DNA of 30,193 nt from a virus (IMGVR_UViG_3300030106_004485:4943-35135); one strand, 5' to 3'. Positions 5,941 to 12,684 are shown, counted from the stretch's first letter. Numbers and translations: made by a program. The notes: generated by a model from the sequence alone, not told the origin.

Positions 5941-6273
5941 ATGATTAAGACATGTAGACATTGCGAGGATGAATTCAATTGCAAGTCGCCGCAGAAAAGA
6001 TTAGTCGGCGGATATATCGATGAATGTCCTGACTGCGTTGAGGAAAACGGTGGAGACCCTGCCCCTGTTATCCGTGGCTTTGTCACGGGAGACGGAAAGA
6101 TGGCCGCAATGCAGATTTTGAAGTTTAACGATTCAGCGTCAGCAGACGAATATGGTCGCAACTGGAATAATAACAGCGGATGGAACAATCGCAGGACTGG
6201 CTCCATGAACGATGTATATTTTGAAAAGGTTGGCGAGAACATAGGCAACAGCAACCATAAAGGAAAAAATTAA
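5941..6273 (+). CDS. Zinc-ribbon phage protein (CRHC...CPDC)
   Basis: A 110-residue protein with GGAGG 4 nt before the ATG. The N-terminus has two Cys pairs, C5-x2-C8 and C31-x2-C34, separated by a basic segment (KRLVGGYIDE), a probable zinc ribbon. I recall similar N-termini (K-T-C-x-x-C-x-x-E-F-N ... G-G-x-x-x-x-C-P-D-C) in many tailed phages with no assigned function. The rest is polar, rich in Asn and Trp (NWNNNSGWNN), possibly flexible. Nucleic-acid or protein binding is likely for a zinc ribbon, but is not shown here. Confidence 0.75.
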   Translation: MIKTCRHCEDEFNCKSPQKRLVGGYIDECPDCVEENGGDPAPVIRGFVTGDGKMAAMQILKFNDSASADEYGRNWNNNSGWNNRRTGSMNDVYFEKVGENIGNSNHKGKN

Positions 6274-6282
6274 AATACTTTC

Positions 6283-6310
6283 TTGACAGAACCCAGCAAC
6301 GGGTTATGTT
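6283..6310 (+). promoter_or_regulatory. Repeated sigma70-like promoter P9
   Basis: TTGACA at 6283-6288, 16-nt spacer identical to that of P8, TATGTT at 6305-6310. Preceded by TTAAAATACTTTC, as is P10. Confidence 0.85.
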
Positions 6311-6339
6311 ATTTACACAAGACGAAAACAGGAGTTAAT

Positions 6340-6675
6340 ATGTCTTTTATAAAACTAACATCTTTTGAATCATGGACTTCCGAACTATGCAGCAGCGGAG
6401 AAGGACATCCGCCTAACTTGCTGGTCAACACTGATCACGTTCTACGTGTCATCACCGCACCCCGAGGCACTATCGTAGGTCGCCTGCTGTATACGCCTTC
6501 GATTCTAATCTTTGCGGATAAGGCAGTAAAAGTAGCTGAAACGCCTGAATACTTCTATGAGGCCTGGGCCGTTGGCCAAGGCTCCGTCCATCGCGATGGA
6601 TCCTCTTATGTTCAGGGTGTCCGCGTCAATGAATGGGGCAACCCAATTAGCGACGAGGCCACCGCCCAGCAATAA
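6340..6675 (+). CDS. Hypothetical 111-residue protein
   Basis: The ATG at 6340 has GGAG 5 nt upstream. The protein is M-S-F-I-K-L-T-S-F-E-S-W then beta-rich (HVLRVITAP, GRLLYTPSILIFADKAVKV), followed by a helix (PEYFYEAWAVG) and a polar C-terminus ending E-A-T-A-Q-Q. No family recognised. It is the sole gene of its promoter unit. A compact soluble protein is the only safe prediction. Confidence 0.7.
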   Translation: MSFIKLTSFESWTSELCSSGEGHPPNLLVNTDHVLRVITAPRGTIVGRLLYTPSILIFADKAVKVAETPEYFYEAWAVGQGSVHRDGSSYVQGVRVNEWGNPISDEATAQQ

Positions 6676-6691
6676 AAATTAAAATACTTTC

Positions 6692-6719
6692 TTGACAGAA
6701 TCCAGCAACGGGTTATATT
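6692..6719 (+). promoter_or_regulatory. Repeated sigma70-like promoter P10
   Basis: TTGACA at 6692-6697, 16-nt spacer, TATATT at 6714-6719. Upstream 20 bases nearly identical to those of P9, consistent with recent duplication of the promoter module. Confidence 0.85.
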
Positions 6720-6750
6720 CTTTACATCACCCAGACAAACGAGGTAAGCA

Positions 6751-7095
6751 ATGGGTTATAGATCACAGGTAGTTCTCGCCGTTGGCCCAGAGAAAATTGG
6801 TCATCTTCTTACGATGCTCAGTGCCAACCAACAAGCCTTCCAGATGTTTCAAGAGGGCTTGGTAGCGGGCACGAAAGACTACATGCAGAAGGGTGATCTC
6901 CTTCTGGTTTGGCGCGATATCAAGTGGTACACAAGCTATGACTGCGTTGGAGTTTTCGCTGAATTTATAGATTCCTGCTTGCACGAAGACAACGAACAAT
7001 TCCGCTTTGTCCGAGTCGGCGAGGAAGTCGATGACATTAAAGTCCTTGGCGAATACTCATATGATGTCTACCCCACAACCGATATAGTCTACTAA
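6751..7095 (+). CDS. MGYRSxV-family phage protein
   Basis: A 114-residue protein opening M-G-Y-R-S-Q-V-V-L-A-V, a signature I recall from a small-protein family widespread in tailed phages and some prophages, function unknown. The body fits an alpha/beta fold: a helix (EKIGHLLTMLSA), strands (DLLLVWRDIKWY), a second helix (VGVFAEFIDSCL) and an acidic E-E-V-D-D-I-K-V loop near the C-terminus. GAGGTAA lies just before the ATG. The next gene follows 13 nt later with its own ribosome-binding site, so the two form a short operon under P10. Confidence 0.8.
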   Translation: MGYRSQVVLAVGPEKIGHLLTMLSANQQAFQMFQEGLVAGTKDYMQKGDLLLVWRDIKWYTSYDCVGVFAEFIDSCLHEDNEQFRFVRVGEEVDDIKVLGEYSYDVYPTTDIVY

Positions 7096-7108
7096 CCAGA
7101 GGTCAAAA

Positions 7109-7483
7109 ATGGCATATCTCAAGCCCAAACAAACTATCTTCATCTCCAACGAAGGACGCCCTATCTACTCGCTGGTAGAAAAGGTAGCATTCCGACGCTA
7201 CCGAGGAAAATATACTGACAAGAAGACTGGCGAGAAGAAGAGACGCTGGAAGTCAATGCCCTATGCTGTCTGCAAGGTCAAGATGTCCTCTGACCCTGAT
7301 GTCCCTGTCGGCAGCGAATTCCTGATCCCGGGATACAAACTGCGGAATGTCACAATGAAGGGAGAGAAGATCCTCGCTTTCCGAGATCAATACATCGCAG
7401 AGTGGGCCGAGCAATACGGCAATAACTGGGTTAAAAGGATGATTTTGGAGGAGGAGGCAAAAGAAAAACCAGATTCTCCTTGA
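7109..7483 (+). CDS. Hypothetical basic 124-residue protein
   Basis: AGAGGT precedes the ATG at 7109. The protein is basic in its first half (RRYRGKYTDKKTGEKKRR) and ends in an acidic-basic helix (EEEAKEKPDSP). Segments FLIPGYKLRNVTM and WAEQYGNNWVKRM are distinctive but match no family I can name. Second gene of the P10 operon. The TGA stop (7481-7483) is inside the -35 of P11. Confidence 0.7.
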   Translation: MAYLKPKQTIFISNEGRPIYSLVEKVAFRRYRGKYTDKKTGEKKRRWKSMPYAVCKVKMSSDPDVPVGSEFLIPGYKLRNVTMKGEKILAFRDQYIAEWAEQYGNNWVKRMILEEEAKEKPDSP

Positions 7484-7507
7484 CAATTCGCAGCGATGGG
7501 TTATGCT
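7480..7507 (+). promoter_or_regulatory. Repeated sigma70-like promoter P11
   Basis: TTGACA at 7480-7485, 16-nt spacer (a variant, CAGCGATGGGT), TATGCT at 7502-7507. Contains the upstream stop codon. Confidence 0.8.
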
Positions 7508-7538
7508 ACTATCATACCCCCCTACACAGAGGTAACAC

Positions 7539-7853
7539 ATGGATATATGGGTCATCGCAAGGAATCACCACGGAGAGCAGATGATGAGCACGCATCTAAC
7601 AGAAAAGGGTGCGTTGCTCCTCGCTCTCTACGAGGTTATGGACTACCTGTCAATATACACCAAGGAGAACTATCAAAACTTCTTGGAGCACCATAACCTT
7701 GACGGGGAGCCCGTTCCGCTGGCGATATGGCGTCGGGAAGACCTTGAAGAGCAACCCTGTGACCTCCTTTGGGATGTCTGGGGCTTCTGGGCTGACTTCT
7801 GGTGGAGTCAACGTGTAGACTGGCATATACAAAGGACACAGGTACAACCATGA
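7539..7853 (+). CDS. Hypothetical acidic, Trp-rich protein
   Basis: A 104-residue protein with AGAGGTAA before the ATG. It begins MDIWVIARNHHGEQMM and carries a helical middle (LALYEVMDYLSIYTKENY) and a strikingly Trp-rich end (DVWGFWADFWWSQRVDWH). No family recognised. The stop overlaps the next ATG by 4 nt, so it is coupled to the VGD gene that follows. Long shadow frames exist on both strands here, but only this one has a ribosome-binding site and promoter context. Confidence 0.7.
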   Translation: MDIWVIARNHHGEQMMSTHLTEKGALLLALYEVMDYLSIYTKENYQNFLEHHNLDGEPVPLAIWRREDLEEQPCDLLWDVWGFWADFWWSQRVDWHIQRTQVQP

Positions 7854-8068
7854 AGAAGGGAGACCTCGTTAGAGTTGTGTCAGGTTTCGGTGACTACTAT
7901 CACCAGACCGAACATGGATATGTTAGGGTTCACGGGATTGGTATCGTTTTGAGCGACTACAAAACTATGGATCACGAGGTTAAGCTTCTCATAAACGGAG
8001 AAGTATACTACGTCCATGAATGCTACTTAGAGGTTATATCAGAGAAAAAAGATGAAGATTCTCCTTGA
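7850..8068 (+). CDS. VGD-family small protein (KKGDLV variant)
   Basis: A 72-residue protein, M-K-K-G-D-L-V-R-V-V-S-G, with GIGIVLSDY, V-K-L-L-I-N-G and C-Y-L-E-V-I-S-E strands. After the usual L-E-V-I-S-E end it continues K-K-D-E-D-S-P to a TGA (8066-8068) in the -35 of P12. The residual E-V-I-S-E suggests it once stood before another VGD gene. Coupled to the upstream gene by a 4-nt overlap. Function unknown. Confidence 0.77.
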   Translation: MKKGDLVRVVSGFGDYYHQTEHGYVRVHGIGIVLSDYKTMDHEVKLLINGEVYYVHECYLEVISEKKDEDSP

Positions 8069-8092
8069 CACATTCCGAGAGCAGGTTATATT
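8065..8092 (+). promoter_or_regulatory. Repeated sigma70-like promoter P12
   Basis: TTGACA at 8065-8070, 16-nt spacer, TATATT at 8087-8092. Contains the upstream stop codon. Leader is ACATACCCCGAACAGAG, a variant shared with P13 and P14. Confidence 0.82.
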
Positions 8093-8119
8093 ACTGACAT
8101 ACCCCGAACAGAGTGTAAT

Positions 8120-8317
8120 ATGAAAATAGGTTCAGCCGTTAGACTGAAGGACACCAGCCGCCTCCTCGCGATGCAGGATATCCTAAGTGATTATGGAATT
8201 GGAATTATAGTCGGCTATTCCGATGATAATAGAGAACGCTGCTGGCTGGTTTCGTGGCCCAATAAGGGCTTTAAGCAGTGGAGATCCGCCGAGGTTCTGG
8301 AGGTTGTAAGCGAATGA
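8120..8317 (+). CDS. VGD-family small protein (KIGSAV variant)
   Basis: A 65-residue protein, M-K-I-G-S-A-V-R-L, with IGIIVGYSD, C-W-L-V-S-W-P and A-E-V-L-E-V-V-S-E. The start has GAGTGTAAT upstream, a weak site. The stop overlaps the next ATG (ATGA), and the L-E-V-V-S-E tail is formed over the next gene's ribosome-binding site (GGAGGTTG), as in the other tandem pairs. Function unknown. Confidence 0.75.
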   Translation: MKIGSAVRLKDTSRLLAMQDILSDYGIGIIVGYSDDNRERCWLVSWPNKGFKQWRSAEVLEVVSE

Positions 8318-8559
8318 TAGGTCAACTCGTAACCCTGTCCGCATCAGGGAAGAAGTTAAAATGCTGCCAGCACTTGAAAGGGCGCATCGGACTTGTGGTC
8401 GATATAGACCGAGGGCTGCCAGCGTATGCTCAGGACACCGATAAATACTGGATTGACTGGATAGGACTGTCAGTAGACGAAGCATACCCAGCAAGAAAGT
8501 GGGGCTACGGCTTGGCCAACGGCATGTGGGGACGCCGAGACTTCAAAAAAGTAAAATAA
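8314..8559 (+). CDS. VGD-family small protein, LSASG subgroup
   Basis: An 81-residue protein, M-I-G-Q-L-V-T-L-S-A-S-G-K-K, resembling the LSAAG members at 1023 and 12969. It has RIGLVVDID and Y-W-I-D-W-I-G strands and a longer, Trp/Gly-rich C-terminus (KWGYGLANGMWGRR). Coupled to the previous gene by a 4-nt overlap with GGAGGTTG upstream. Function unknown. Confidence 0.72.
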   Translation: MIGQLVTLSASGKKLKCCQHLKGRIGLVVDIDRGLPAYAQDTDKYWIDWIGLSVDEAYPARKWGYGLANGMWGRRDFKKVK

Positions 8560-8563
8560 TTCC

Positions 8564-8591
8564 TTGACAGATTAGAACAACAGGTTATACT
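8564..8591 (+). promoter_or_regulatory. Repeated sigma70-like promoter P13
   Basis: TTGACA at 8564-8569, 16-nt spacer, TATACT at 8586-8591, then the leader ACTACCATACCCCGAACACA, the same as at P14. Confidence 0.83.
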
Positions 8592-8620
8592 ACTACCATA
8601 CCCCGAACACAGGTAAACAC

Positions 8621-8821
8621 ATGGAACGTCAATTCGGACCATTTAAGAAGGGTGATCTGGTTAGGTTCAGACACCAAGAAGGACACAAGGCCCTCGGCGT
8701 CGTCGTTGAGACTGTCTACTATCCCGAAAGCCGCGTCCATAGCTTCTGTTGGGTCGCTTGGAACTTCTTGAATGGCGAACGAGGCCGAAACCCTTGGAAG
8801 CATCTGGAGAGAGTAGCATGA
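8621..8821 (+). CDS. VGD-family small protein (KKGDLV variant)
   Basis: A 66-residue protein with an N-terminal extension (M-E-R-Q-F-G-P-F) before K-K-G-D-L-V-R-F. It continues LGVVVETVYY, C-W-V-A-W and ends H-L-E-R-V-A. AGGTAA is upstream of the ATG. The stop overlaps the next VGD start by 4 nt. Function unknown. Confidence 0.77.
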   Translation: MERQFGPFKKGDLVRFRHQEGHKALGVVVETVYYPESRVHSFCWVAWNFLNGERGRNPWKHLERVA

Positions 8822-8997
8822 AAGTCGGAGACATAGTTAGACACTTCTCAAAGCACAATCAGGGCGTGATAGTGAAGCAACGACCGAATTCCCGTGCTAC
8901 TGGTCAAAATAAGATTTTTGATGTTCTGTGGTTTAACGGCTCTGTCTCTGCTTTTATATGGGATTATGATTTATATAAGCTTGACAAGATAGAATAA
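8818..8997 (+). CDS. VGD-family small protein
   Basis: A 59-residue protein, M-K-V-G-D-I-V-R-H, with GVIVKQR and F-D-V-L-W-F-N-G-S strands and a Y-D-L-Y-K-L-D-K-I-E end. GAGAGTAG provides a weak ribosome-binding site; coupling to the upstream stop is by ATGA. The codons for L-D-K near the end are the -35 of P14 and the TAA is in its spacer. Function unknown. Confidence 0.77.
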   Translation: MKVGDIVRHFSKHNQGVIVKQRPNSRATGQNKIFDVLWFNGSVSAFIWDYDLYKLDKIE

Positions 8998-9008
8998 CAG
9001 GTTATACT
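8981..9008 (+). promoter_or_regulatory. Repeated sigma70-like promoter P14
   Basis: TTGACA at 8981-8986, 16-nt spacer, TATACT at 9003-9008. The -35 is fully inside the upstream coding sequence. From the -10 on, the leader matches P13 for about 30 nt. Confidence 0.82.
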
Positions 9009-9037
9009 ACTACCATACCCCGAACACAGGTAATAGC

Positions 9038-9190
9038 ATGAAAGTCGGAGACTTGGTTAAATGGATAGATGGAGACCTCGGAATCATCACGAAGGCCCAC
9101 CCCGAACACTCGAATGTCTTCTATGTTCTCTGGCTGGACGACTTTGACCAGCCTTCATGGCATGAAGATTGCGAATTGGAGGAGGTATAA
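9038..9190 (+). CDS. VGD-family small protein (50 residues)
   Basis: A short member, M-K-V-G-D-L-V-K-W-I-D-G-D-L-G-I-I, with V-F-Y-V-L-W-L-D-D and C-E-L-E-E-V at the end. It may be near the minimal size of the domain. AGGTAATAGC precedes the ATG. The TAA shares one base with the next ATG (TAATG), and the E-E-V codons (GAGGAGGTA) are the next gene's ribosome-binding site. Function unknown. Confidence 0.78.
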   Translation: MKVGDLVKWIDGDLGIITKAHPEHSNVFYVLWLDDFDQPSWHEDCELEEV

Positions 9191-9378
9191 TGAAAGTCGG
9201 AGACCTCGTTAGATACGTCCCTACCAGCAGGGTATGGGATGACAAGTGGAAGGACTATAGGGGCCTCGTTGTTGAGTGCTTTGCAGGGACCGACAGAATA
9301 AAGCTTGTTCTCTGGATGAATGGAGAGCGGCAGACCATCCCCGAAAGGAATCTGGAGGTAGTCAATGAAAGTCGGTGA
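9190..9378 (+). CDS. VGD-family small protein
   Basis: A 62-residue member, M-K-V-G-D-L-V-R-Y-V-P, with YRGLVVECF and I-K-L-V-L-W-M-N-G-E strands, ending N-L-E-V-V-N-E-S-R. GGAGGTATA precedes the ATG. The final 14 nt overlap the next VGD gene in the standard way, so the N-E-S-R end is dictated by the downstream start sequence. Function unknown. Confidence 0.82.
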   Translation: MKVGDLVRYVPTSRVWDDKWKDYRGLVVECFAGTDRIKLVLWMNGERQTIPERNLEVVNESR

Positions 9379-9556
9379 TCTGGTTCGTAAGTCGCGATTC
9401 AATAGCAAGGGCCCGAATCTCTTTCTTGTTATTGAGACCAAGACCACTACCCACTTCAAACCCCAACAGCGAATACGGCTTTCTCGCTGTTCGGATGGAA
9501 TCGAAAGCCGATGGGTTACCCCAATAAATTACGAGGTAGTAAATGTTCCATCTTAG
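9365..9556 (+). CDS. VGD-family small protein
   Basis: A 63-residue member, M-K-V-G-D-L-V-R-K-S, with FLVIETK, Q-R-I-R-L-S-R and S-R-W-V-T strands and a Y-E-V-V-N-V-P-S end. GAGGTAGTCA precedes the ATG. It overlaps both neighbours by 14 nt, although the downstream overlap has a different sequence from the usual NESR junction. Function unknown. Confidence 0.8.
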   Translation: MKVGDLVRKSRFNSKGPNLFLVIETKTTTHFKPQQRIRLSRCSDGIESRWVTPINYEVVNVPS

Positions 9557-9728
9557 CGCAGCAGACGAACGGCAGAGACTACAAGTCGGTGACTTGGCCA
9601 GAACGTATCACGGAAACGTCGTTGTGATTACTGCGGTTCATCCCGAATCGGAAACGTGTAACGTCTATTTTACTAACACTGCGAATCACAGAACAGGATA
9701 CCCAGCCTACCATCTGAGAAAACTTTAA
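9543..9728 (+). CDS. VGD-family small protein with N-terminal extension
   Basis: A 61-residue protein, M-F-H-L-S-A-A-D-E-R-Q-R-L-Q then V-G-D-L-A-R-T. Strands VVVITAVH and C-N-V-Y-F-T follow, ending Y-H-L-R-K-L. The start codon lies 14 nt inside the previous gene with GAGGTAGTAA upstream. The 14-residue leader makes it the most extended N-terminus of the tandem group. Function unknown. Confidence 0.72.
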   Translation: MFHLSAADERQRLQVGDLARTYHGNVVVITAVHPESETCNVYFTNTANHRTGYPAYHLRKL

Positions 9729-9736
9729 CTTTTTTC

Positions 9737-9764
9737 TTGACAGATTAGAATAGCGGGTTACATT
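9737..9764 (+). promoter_or_regulatory. Repeated sigma70-like promoter P15
   Basis: TTGACA at 9737-9742, 16-nt spacer, TACATT at 9759-9764, preceded by the T-rich tract AACTTTTTTC. Confidence 0.83.
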
Positions 9765-9785
9765 ACTTTCACAAGGAGAGACAAA

Positions 9786-9971
9786 ATGAAACTGAAGAAC
9801 AACGAGATTCAAGTAACAATCAACTTCAGCGATGAGCTACTTCAAAAGGTCACAACGATTCTGCTGGCCGCGAATAGCCCCATGCCGCTGATGGCACTGG
9901 CCCCGCAAGCGGTCGAGGCCAAGAAGGACTCCAAGTCCAAACCCATTGGTTTCCATCGTTCAGCAAAATAA
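9786..9971 (+). CDS. Hypothetical 61-residue protein
   Basis: AAGGAGAG lies 7 nt before the ATG. The product starts M-K-L-K-N-N-E-I-Q-V-T-I-N-F, a probable beta strand, then has a hydrophobic helical stretch (LLQKVTTILLAANSPMPLMAL) too interrupted to be a clear membrane span, and a Lys-rich tail (KKDSKSKPIGFHRSAK). No family recognised. Sole gene between P15 and P16, directly before the ATPase gene. Confidence 0.65.
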   Translation: MKLKNNEIQVTINFSDELLQKVTTILLAANSPMPLMALAPQAVEAKKDSKSKPIGFHRSAK

Positions 9972-9984
9972 TTAAACTTTTTGC

Positions 9985-10012
9985 TTGACAAAATCTGAAA
10001 CCTAATTATATT
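9985..10012 (+). promoter_or_regulatory. Repeated sigma70-like promoter P16 (ATTATAGAC subtype)
   Basis: TTGACA at 9985-9990, 16-nt spacer lacking the usual GGGT, TATATT at 10007-10012 followed by ATAGACAC. The same TTATAGAC continuation occurs at P25 and P26. It drives the MoxR-type ATPase gene. Confidence 0.8.
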
Positions 10013-10053
10013 ATAGACACAATCAAAACAAACCTCATTCAAGGGAGCCTAAC

Positions 10054-11109
10054 ATGGCTATTGACTTCAAGACCTTTCAATCTGTAATCCCTCACATCAT
10101 TGCCGCAAGGTTCCCCGTTCTGATTCGCGGTAGGCACGGCATCGGTAAAAGCACTGTAGTCTATCAGATCGCAAAAGACCTCGGCCTACCCATAGTGGAG
10201 CGGCGTGCCTCACAGATGACGGAGGGTGATCTCCTTGGTCTTCCCAAGGTTGACGGTAACTGCACTTCGTGGCTTGCTCCTGACTGGCTGAAAGAAGCCT
10301 GTGACAATCCCCGTGTGCTCTTTCTGGATGAGGTTGACCGCGCCACAATGGAAGTCCGTCAAGGTATCTTTGAGCTTTGCGACTCTCGCAAGATTGCGGG
10401 ACACACCCTGCATCCCGATACCCTCATCTTCGCAGCAGTCAACGGTGGAGAGCATGGGGCCCAATACCAAGTCGGGGAGATGGACCCTGCGGAGCTTGAC
10501 CGCTACACGGTCTTCGATGTGGAGCCCACTACCGAGGACTGGCTGGCATGGGCCAAGGACAACGTCCTCCAAGAGGTATGGGACTTCATTAACCAGAACC
10601 ACAACCATCTGGAGCACGGCGACGACTACGAGCCCAACAAGGTTTATCCTTCTCGCCGCTCTTGGCAGCGTCTGTCTGATACTCTGACTGGCCTTCCCAA
10701 GGTTGAAAACGGACCCTCCCTGTATCATATCGCTACTTCCTTCGTTGGCTTTGAGGCCGCTGTAGCCTTCAATGACTTCATCCAGAACTACGAACGGCAA
10801 GTCACGGTGGAGGACATCGTTGACGAGGGCAAGGTAGAGCTTACCAAGGAATGGAAGATCAACGATCATAATGCTCTCATTGAGAAAATCAAGGCCAAGG
10901 GACTCTTTGACCAGAGACTGGAAGACCAGCAACTCCAGAACGTAGCTAACTACTTCGTAACCCTGCCATCCGAATTGGCTATGTCCCTCTGGCAAGTCAT
11001 GGGCTCTGGAGAGCAGGCAACGTATAATGTCGCCCAGCTTCATCAGAAGACCGCCTCCAACGGCGTGAAGGTTCAGGAGTACATCGTCGAGATTCTCACC
11101 GCCTCATAA
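10054..11109 (+). CDS. MoxR-type AAA+ ATPase
   Basis: A 351-residue AAA+ ATPase. Walker A is G-R-H-G-I-G-K-S-T at residues 26-34, Walker B is V-L-F-L-D-E-V-D at 88-95, a sensor-1 Asn lies in A-A-V-N-G-G near 130, and E-L-D-R-Y near 147-151 matches the MoxR/CbbQ arginine-finger region. The C-terminal 150 residues are helical, as in MoxR proteins. MoxR ATPases act as chaperone-like motors that remodel targets together with a VWA-domain partner. The next gene is such a partner, so the two probably work as a pair. AAGGGAG precedes the ATG. A strong terminator follows the gene and the partner has its own promoter, so the two are transcribed separately. Confidence 0.9.
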   Translation: MAIDFKTFQSVIPHIIAARFPVLIRGRHGIGKSTVVYQIAKDLGLPIVERRASQMTEGDLLGLPKVDGNCTSWLAPDWLKEACDNPRVLFLDEVDRATMEVRQGIFELCDSRKIAGHTLHPDTLIFAAVNGGEHGAQYQVGEMDPAELDRYTVFDVEPTTEDWLAWAKDNVLQEVWDFINQNHNHLEHGDDYEPNKVYPSRRSWQRLSDTLTGLPKVENGPSLYHIATSFVGFEAAVAFNDFIQNYERQVTVEDIVDEGKVELTKEWKINDHNALIEKIKAKGLFDQRLEDQQLQNVANYFVTLPSELAMSLWQVMGSGEQATYNVAQLHQKTASNGVKVQEYIVEILTAS

Positions 11110-11119
11110 ACAAGGATAT

Positions 11120-11164
11120 ACCTCCTCTTTCGCGATTGTATCAAAAAAGAGGAGGTTTCTTCTT
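11120..11164 (+). terminator. Rho-independent terminator after the MoxR-type gene
   Basis: An 11-bp perfect stem, ACCTCCTCTTT (11120-11130) and AAAGAGGAGGT (11146-11156), with a 15-nt loop and a T-rich tail TTCTTCTT. It is one of only two clear terminators in the window and sits directly before promoter P17, insulating the ATPase transcript from its partner gene. Confidence 0.85.
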
Positions 11165-11190
11165 GACAGAATACGATAGCAGGTTATATT
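11163..11190 (+). promoter_or_regulatory. Repeated sigma70-like promoter P17
   Basis: TTGACA at 11163-11168, 16-nt spacer, TATATT at 11185-11190, then GTGAACCCGAGAAG. It directly follows the terminator. Confidence 0.85.
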
Positions 11191-11218
11191 ATTAGTGAAC
11201 CCGAGAAGAGGAGCCGAC

Positions 11219-12424
11219 ATGGCTGAAGAGTTTGACCTCGATAAACACACTTTCCGACTGTTGCAGCAAGAGCCTTTCTTTGCCGCTCTGTCCAGAAGGA
11301 TTCATAAACAGGCTTCTACTGCCATACCCACCGCTGGGGTGTGCCTCAATAAGCATACGGCACAGTTTGAGATGCTCTATAACAAGGAATTCATGGCTTC
11401 GCTCCCCGATAGCCATAAGCTTGGCGTCCTGATGCACGAATTCTATCATATCATCTATGGCCATGTGACTGGCCGTCTGCCTTCTGAGGGTATGAATAAG
11501 CAATGGAACATAGCGACCGACTTGGCTATCAACAGCCATATAGCGGACAAGCTTCCAGAGGTAGCATGCGTTCCAGGCCGTGGGCCCTTCAAGGACTACC
11601 CGACTGGTAAGGCTGCCGAGTGGTACTACAAGAAGCTGAAGGAAGACGAAGAGAACCAAGAGGGCCCATATGAGCCACAAGACGGCGACGGCGATGGAGA
11701 CCCTGATGGCGATGGCTCTGGACAGGGCGGCCCTGATTCTCTGGATTCCCATGAGGGCTGGGGCGAAGCGTCAGACGAAGTCAAGGAGATGGCTAAGGAG
11801 CGCATGAAGCAAGCCATCCAAGACGCAACCAAGGAGGTCCAGTCCCGTGGACAGGGGTGGGGGAGCGTATCCTCTTCCATGCGCCAGAAGATTATGGACA
11901 TGATAACTCCCAAGGTAGACTGGCGCAAGGTTCTCCGCTACTTCATCAAGACCAGTCAACGGTCCAGCAAGCGGTCTACCGTCCGTCGTATCAACAAGCG
12001 ATTCCCCTATACCCATCCCGGGAAAAGGGTAAGCAGGACGGCGAAGATTGCTATCTCCATCGACCAGTCAGGGTCCGTATCGGATGCAATGCTGGCCGCG
12101 TTCTTCACGGAGCTTGCTGGCCTTGCCAAGTTTGCCACGTTCACCGTCATTCCTTTTGACACCGAGGTAGCAGAGGACATGGTTTTTGAATGGAAGAAAG
12201 GGCAGCGCAAGGCTTGGGAACGGGTCATGTGCGGAGGAACCTGCTTCAACGCTCCGACTAAGTATGTCAACGAGCGACAGTTTGATGGCCATATCGTATT
12301 GACTGATATGTGTGCTCCCAAGCCTATTCCCAGCAAGTGTCAACGTATGTGGATGACTGATACGGCTAACGCACGCAACCCATACTTTCAAACCAACGAG
12401 CGAGTAATCGCGATAGAACCTTGA
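11219..12424 (+). CDS. VWA-domain / metallopeptidase-like partner of the MoxR ATPase (DUF2201 type)
   Basis: A 401-residue protein. An HExxH motif (H73-E-F-Y-H77, then G-H82) lies in the N-terminal part, followed by N-I-A-T-D-L-A-I-N near 97-105, as in DUF2201-type putative metallopeptidases. A linker of Asp-Gly repeats (about 155-170) could bind calcium or act as a flexible acidic hinge. The C-terminal VWA domain has the MIDAS motif I-D-Q-S-G-S (281-286) and a later V-L-T-D-M. VWA proteins of this type are encoded beside MoxR ATPases and act as their adaptor or substrate receptor. GAGGAG precedes the ATG at 11219; an upstream in-frame GTG belongs to the promoter leader. Confidence 0.88.
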   Translation: MAEEFDLDKHTFRLLQQEPFFAALSRRIHKQASTAIPTAGVCLNKHTAQFEMLYNKEFMASLPDSHKLGVLMHEFYHIIYGHVTGRLPSEGMNKQWNIATDLAINSHIADKLPEVACVPGRGPFKDYPTGKAAEWYYKKLKEDEENQEGPYEPQDGDGDGDPDGDGSGQGGPDSLDSHEGWGEASDEVKEMAKERMKQAIQDATKEVQSRGQGWGSVSSSMRQKIMDMITPKVDWRKVLRYFIKTSQRSSKRSTVRRINKRFPYTHPGKRVSRTAKIAISIDQSGSVSDAMLAAFFTELAGLAKFATFTVIPFDTEVAEDMVFEWKKGQRKAWERVMCGGTCFNAPTKYVNERQFDGHIVLTDMCAPKPIPSKCQRMWMTDTANARNPYFQTNERVIAIEP

Positions 12425-12438
12425 TAATGGAGGAAACA

Positions 12439-12684
12439 ATGCAAGACACTATCGAATCCCTAAGAGAAGCAAGAGAGTTTATAATGGAGACATGGACCCC
12501 GAATGGATACTGGTCAGGCCCCGTGGATGACTTCCAAGCCGCATGTATCGGAAACGTAGGACTGCAAGACATCCGAGACTTCATGGAGGCAATTAAAGAA
12601 GGGGAGCCAATGCCCATTGCTGGATTGACCGCTTCCTATGAGAACAATGGAGAAATAAAAGATATTTTCATCTTTCCTGCTTGA
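12439..12684 (+). CDS. Hypothetical 81-residue protein after the VWA gene
   Basis: The ATG at 12439 follows GGAGGAAA at 12429-12436. The protein is M-Q-D-T-I-E-S-L-R-E-A-R-E-F-I-M-E-T-W, then acidic helices (VGLQDIRDFMEAI) and a beta C-terminus (EIKDIFIFPA). No family recognised. It lies 14 nt after the VWA gene under the same promoter, so it may serve the same process. The TGA (12682-12684) is in the -35 of P18. Confidence 0.7.
   Translation: MQDTIESLREAREFIMETWTPNGYWSGPVDDFQAACIGNVGLQDIRDFMEAIKEGEPMPIAGLTASYENNGEIKDIFIFPA

Noticed and set aside
10210-11043. Long minus-strand open frame (277 codons) opposite the ATPase gene
   Set aside because: It mirrors the AAA+ coding frame, has no promoter or ribosome-binding site, and gives no recognisable protein, while the plus strand has clear Walker motifs.
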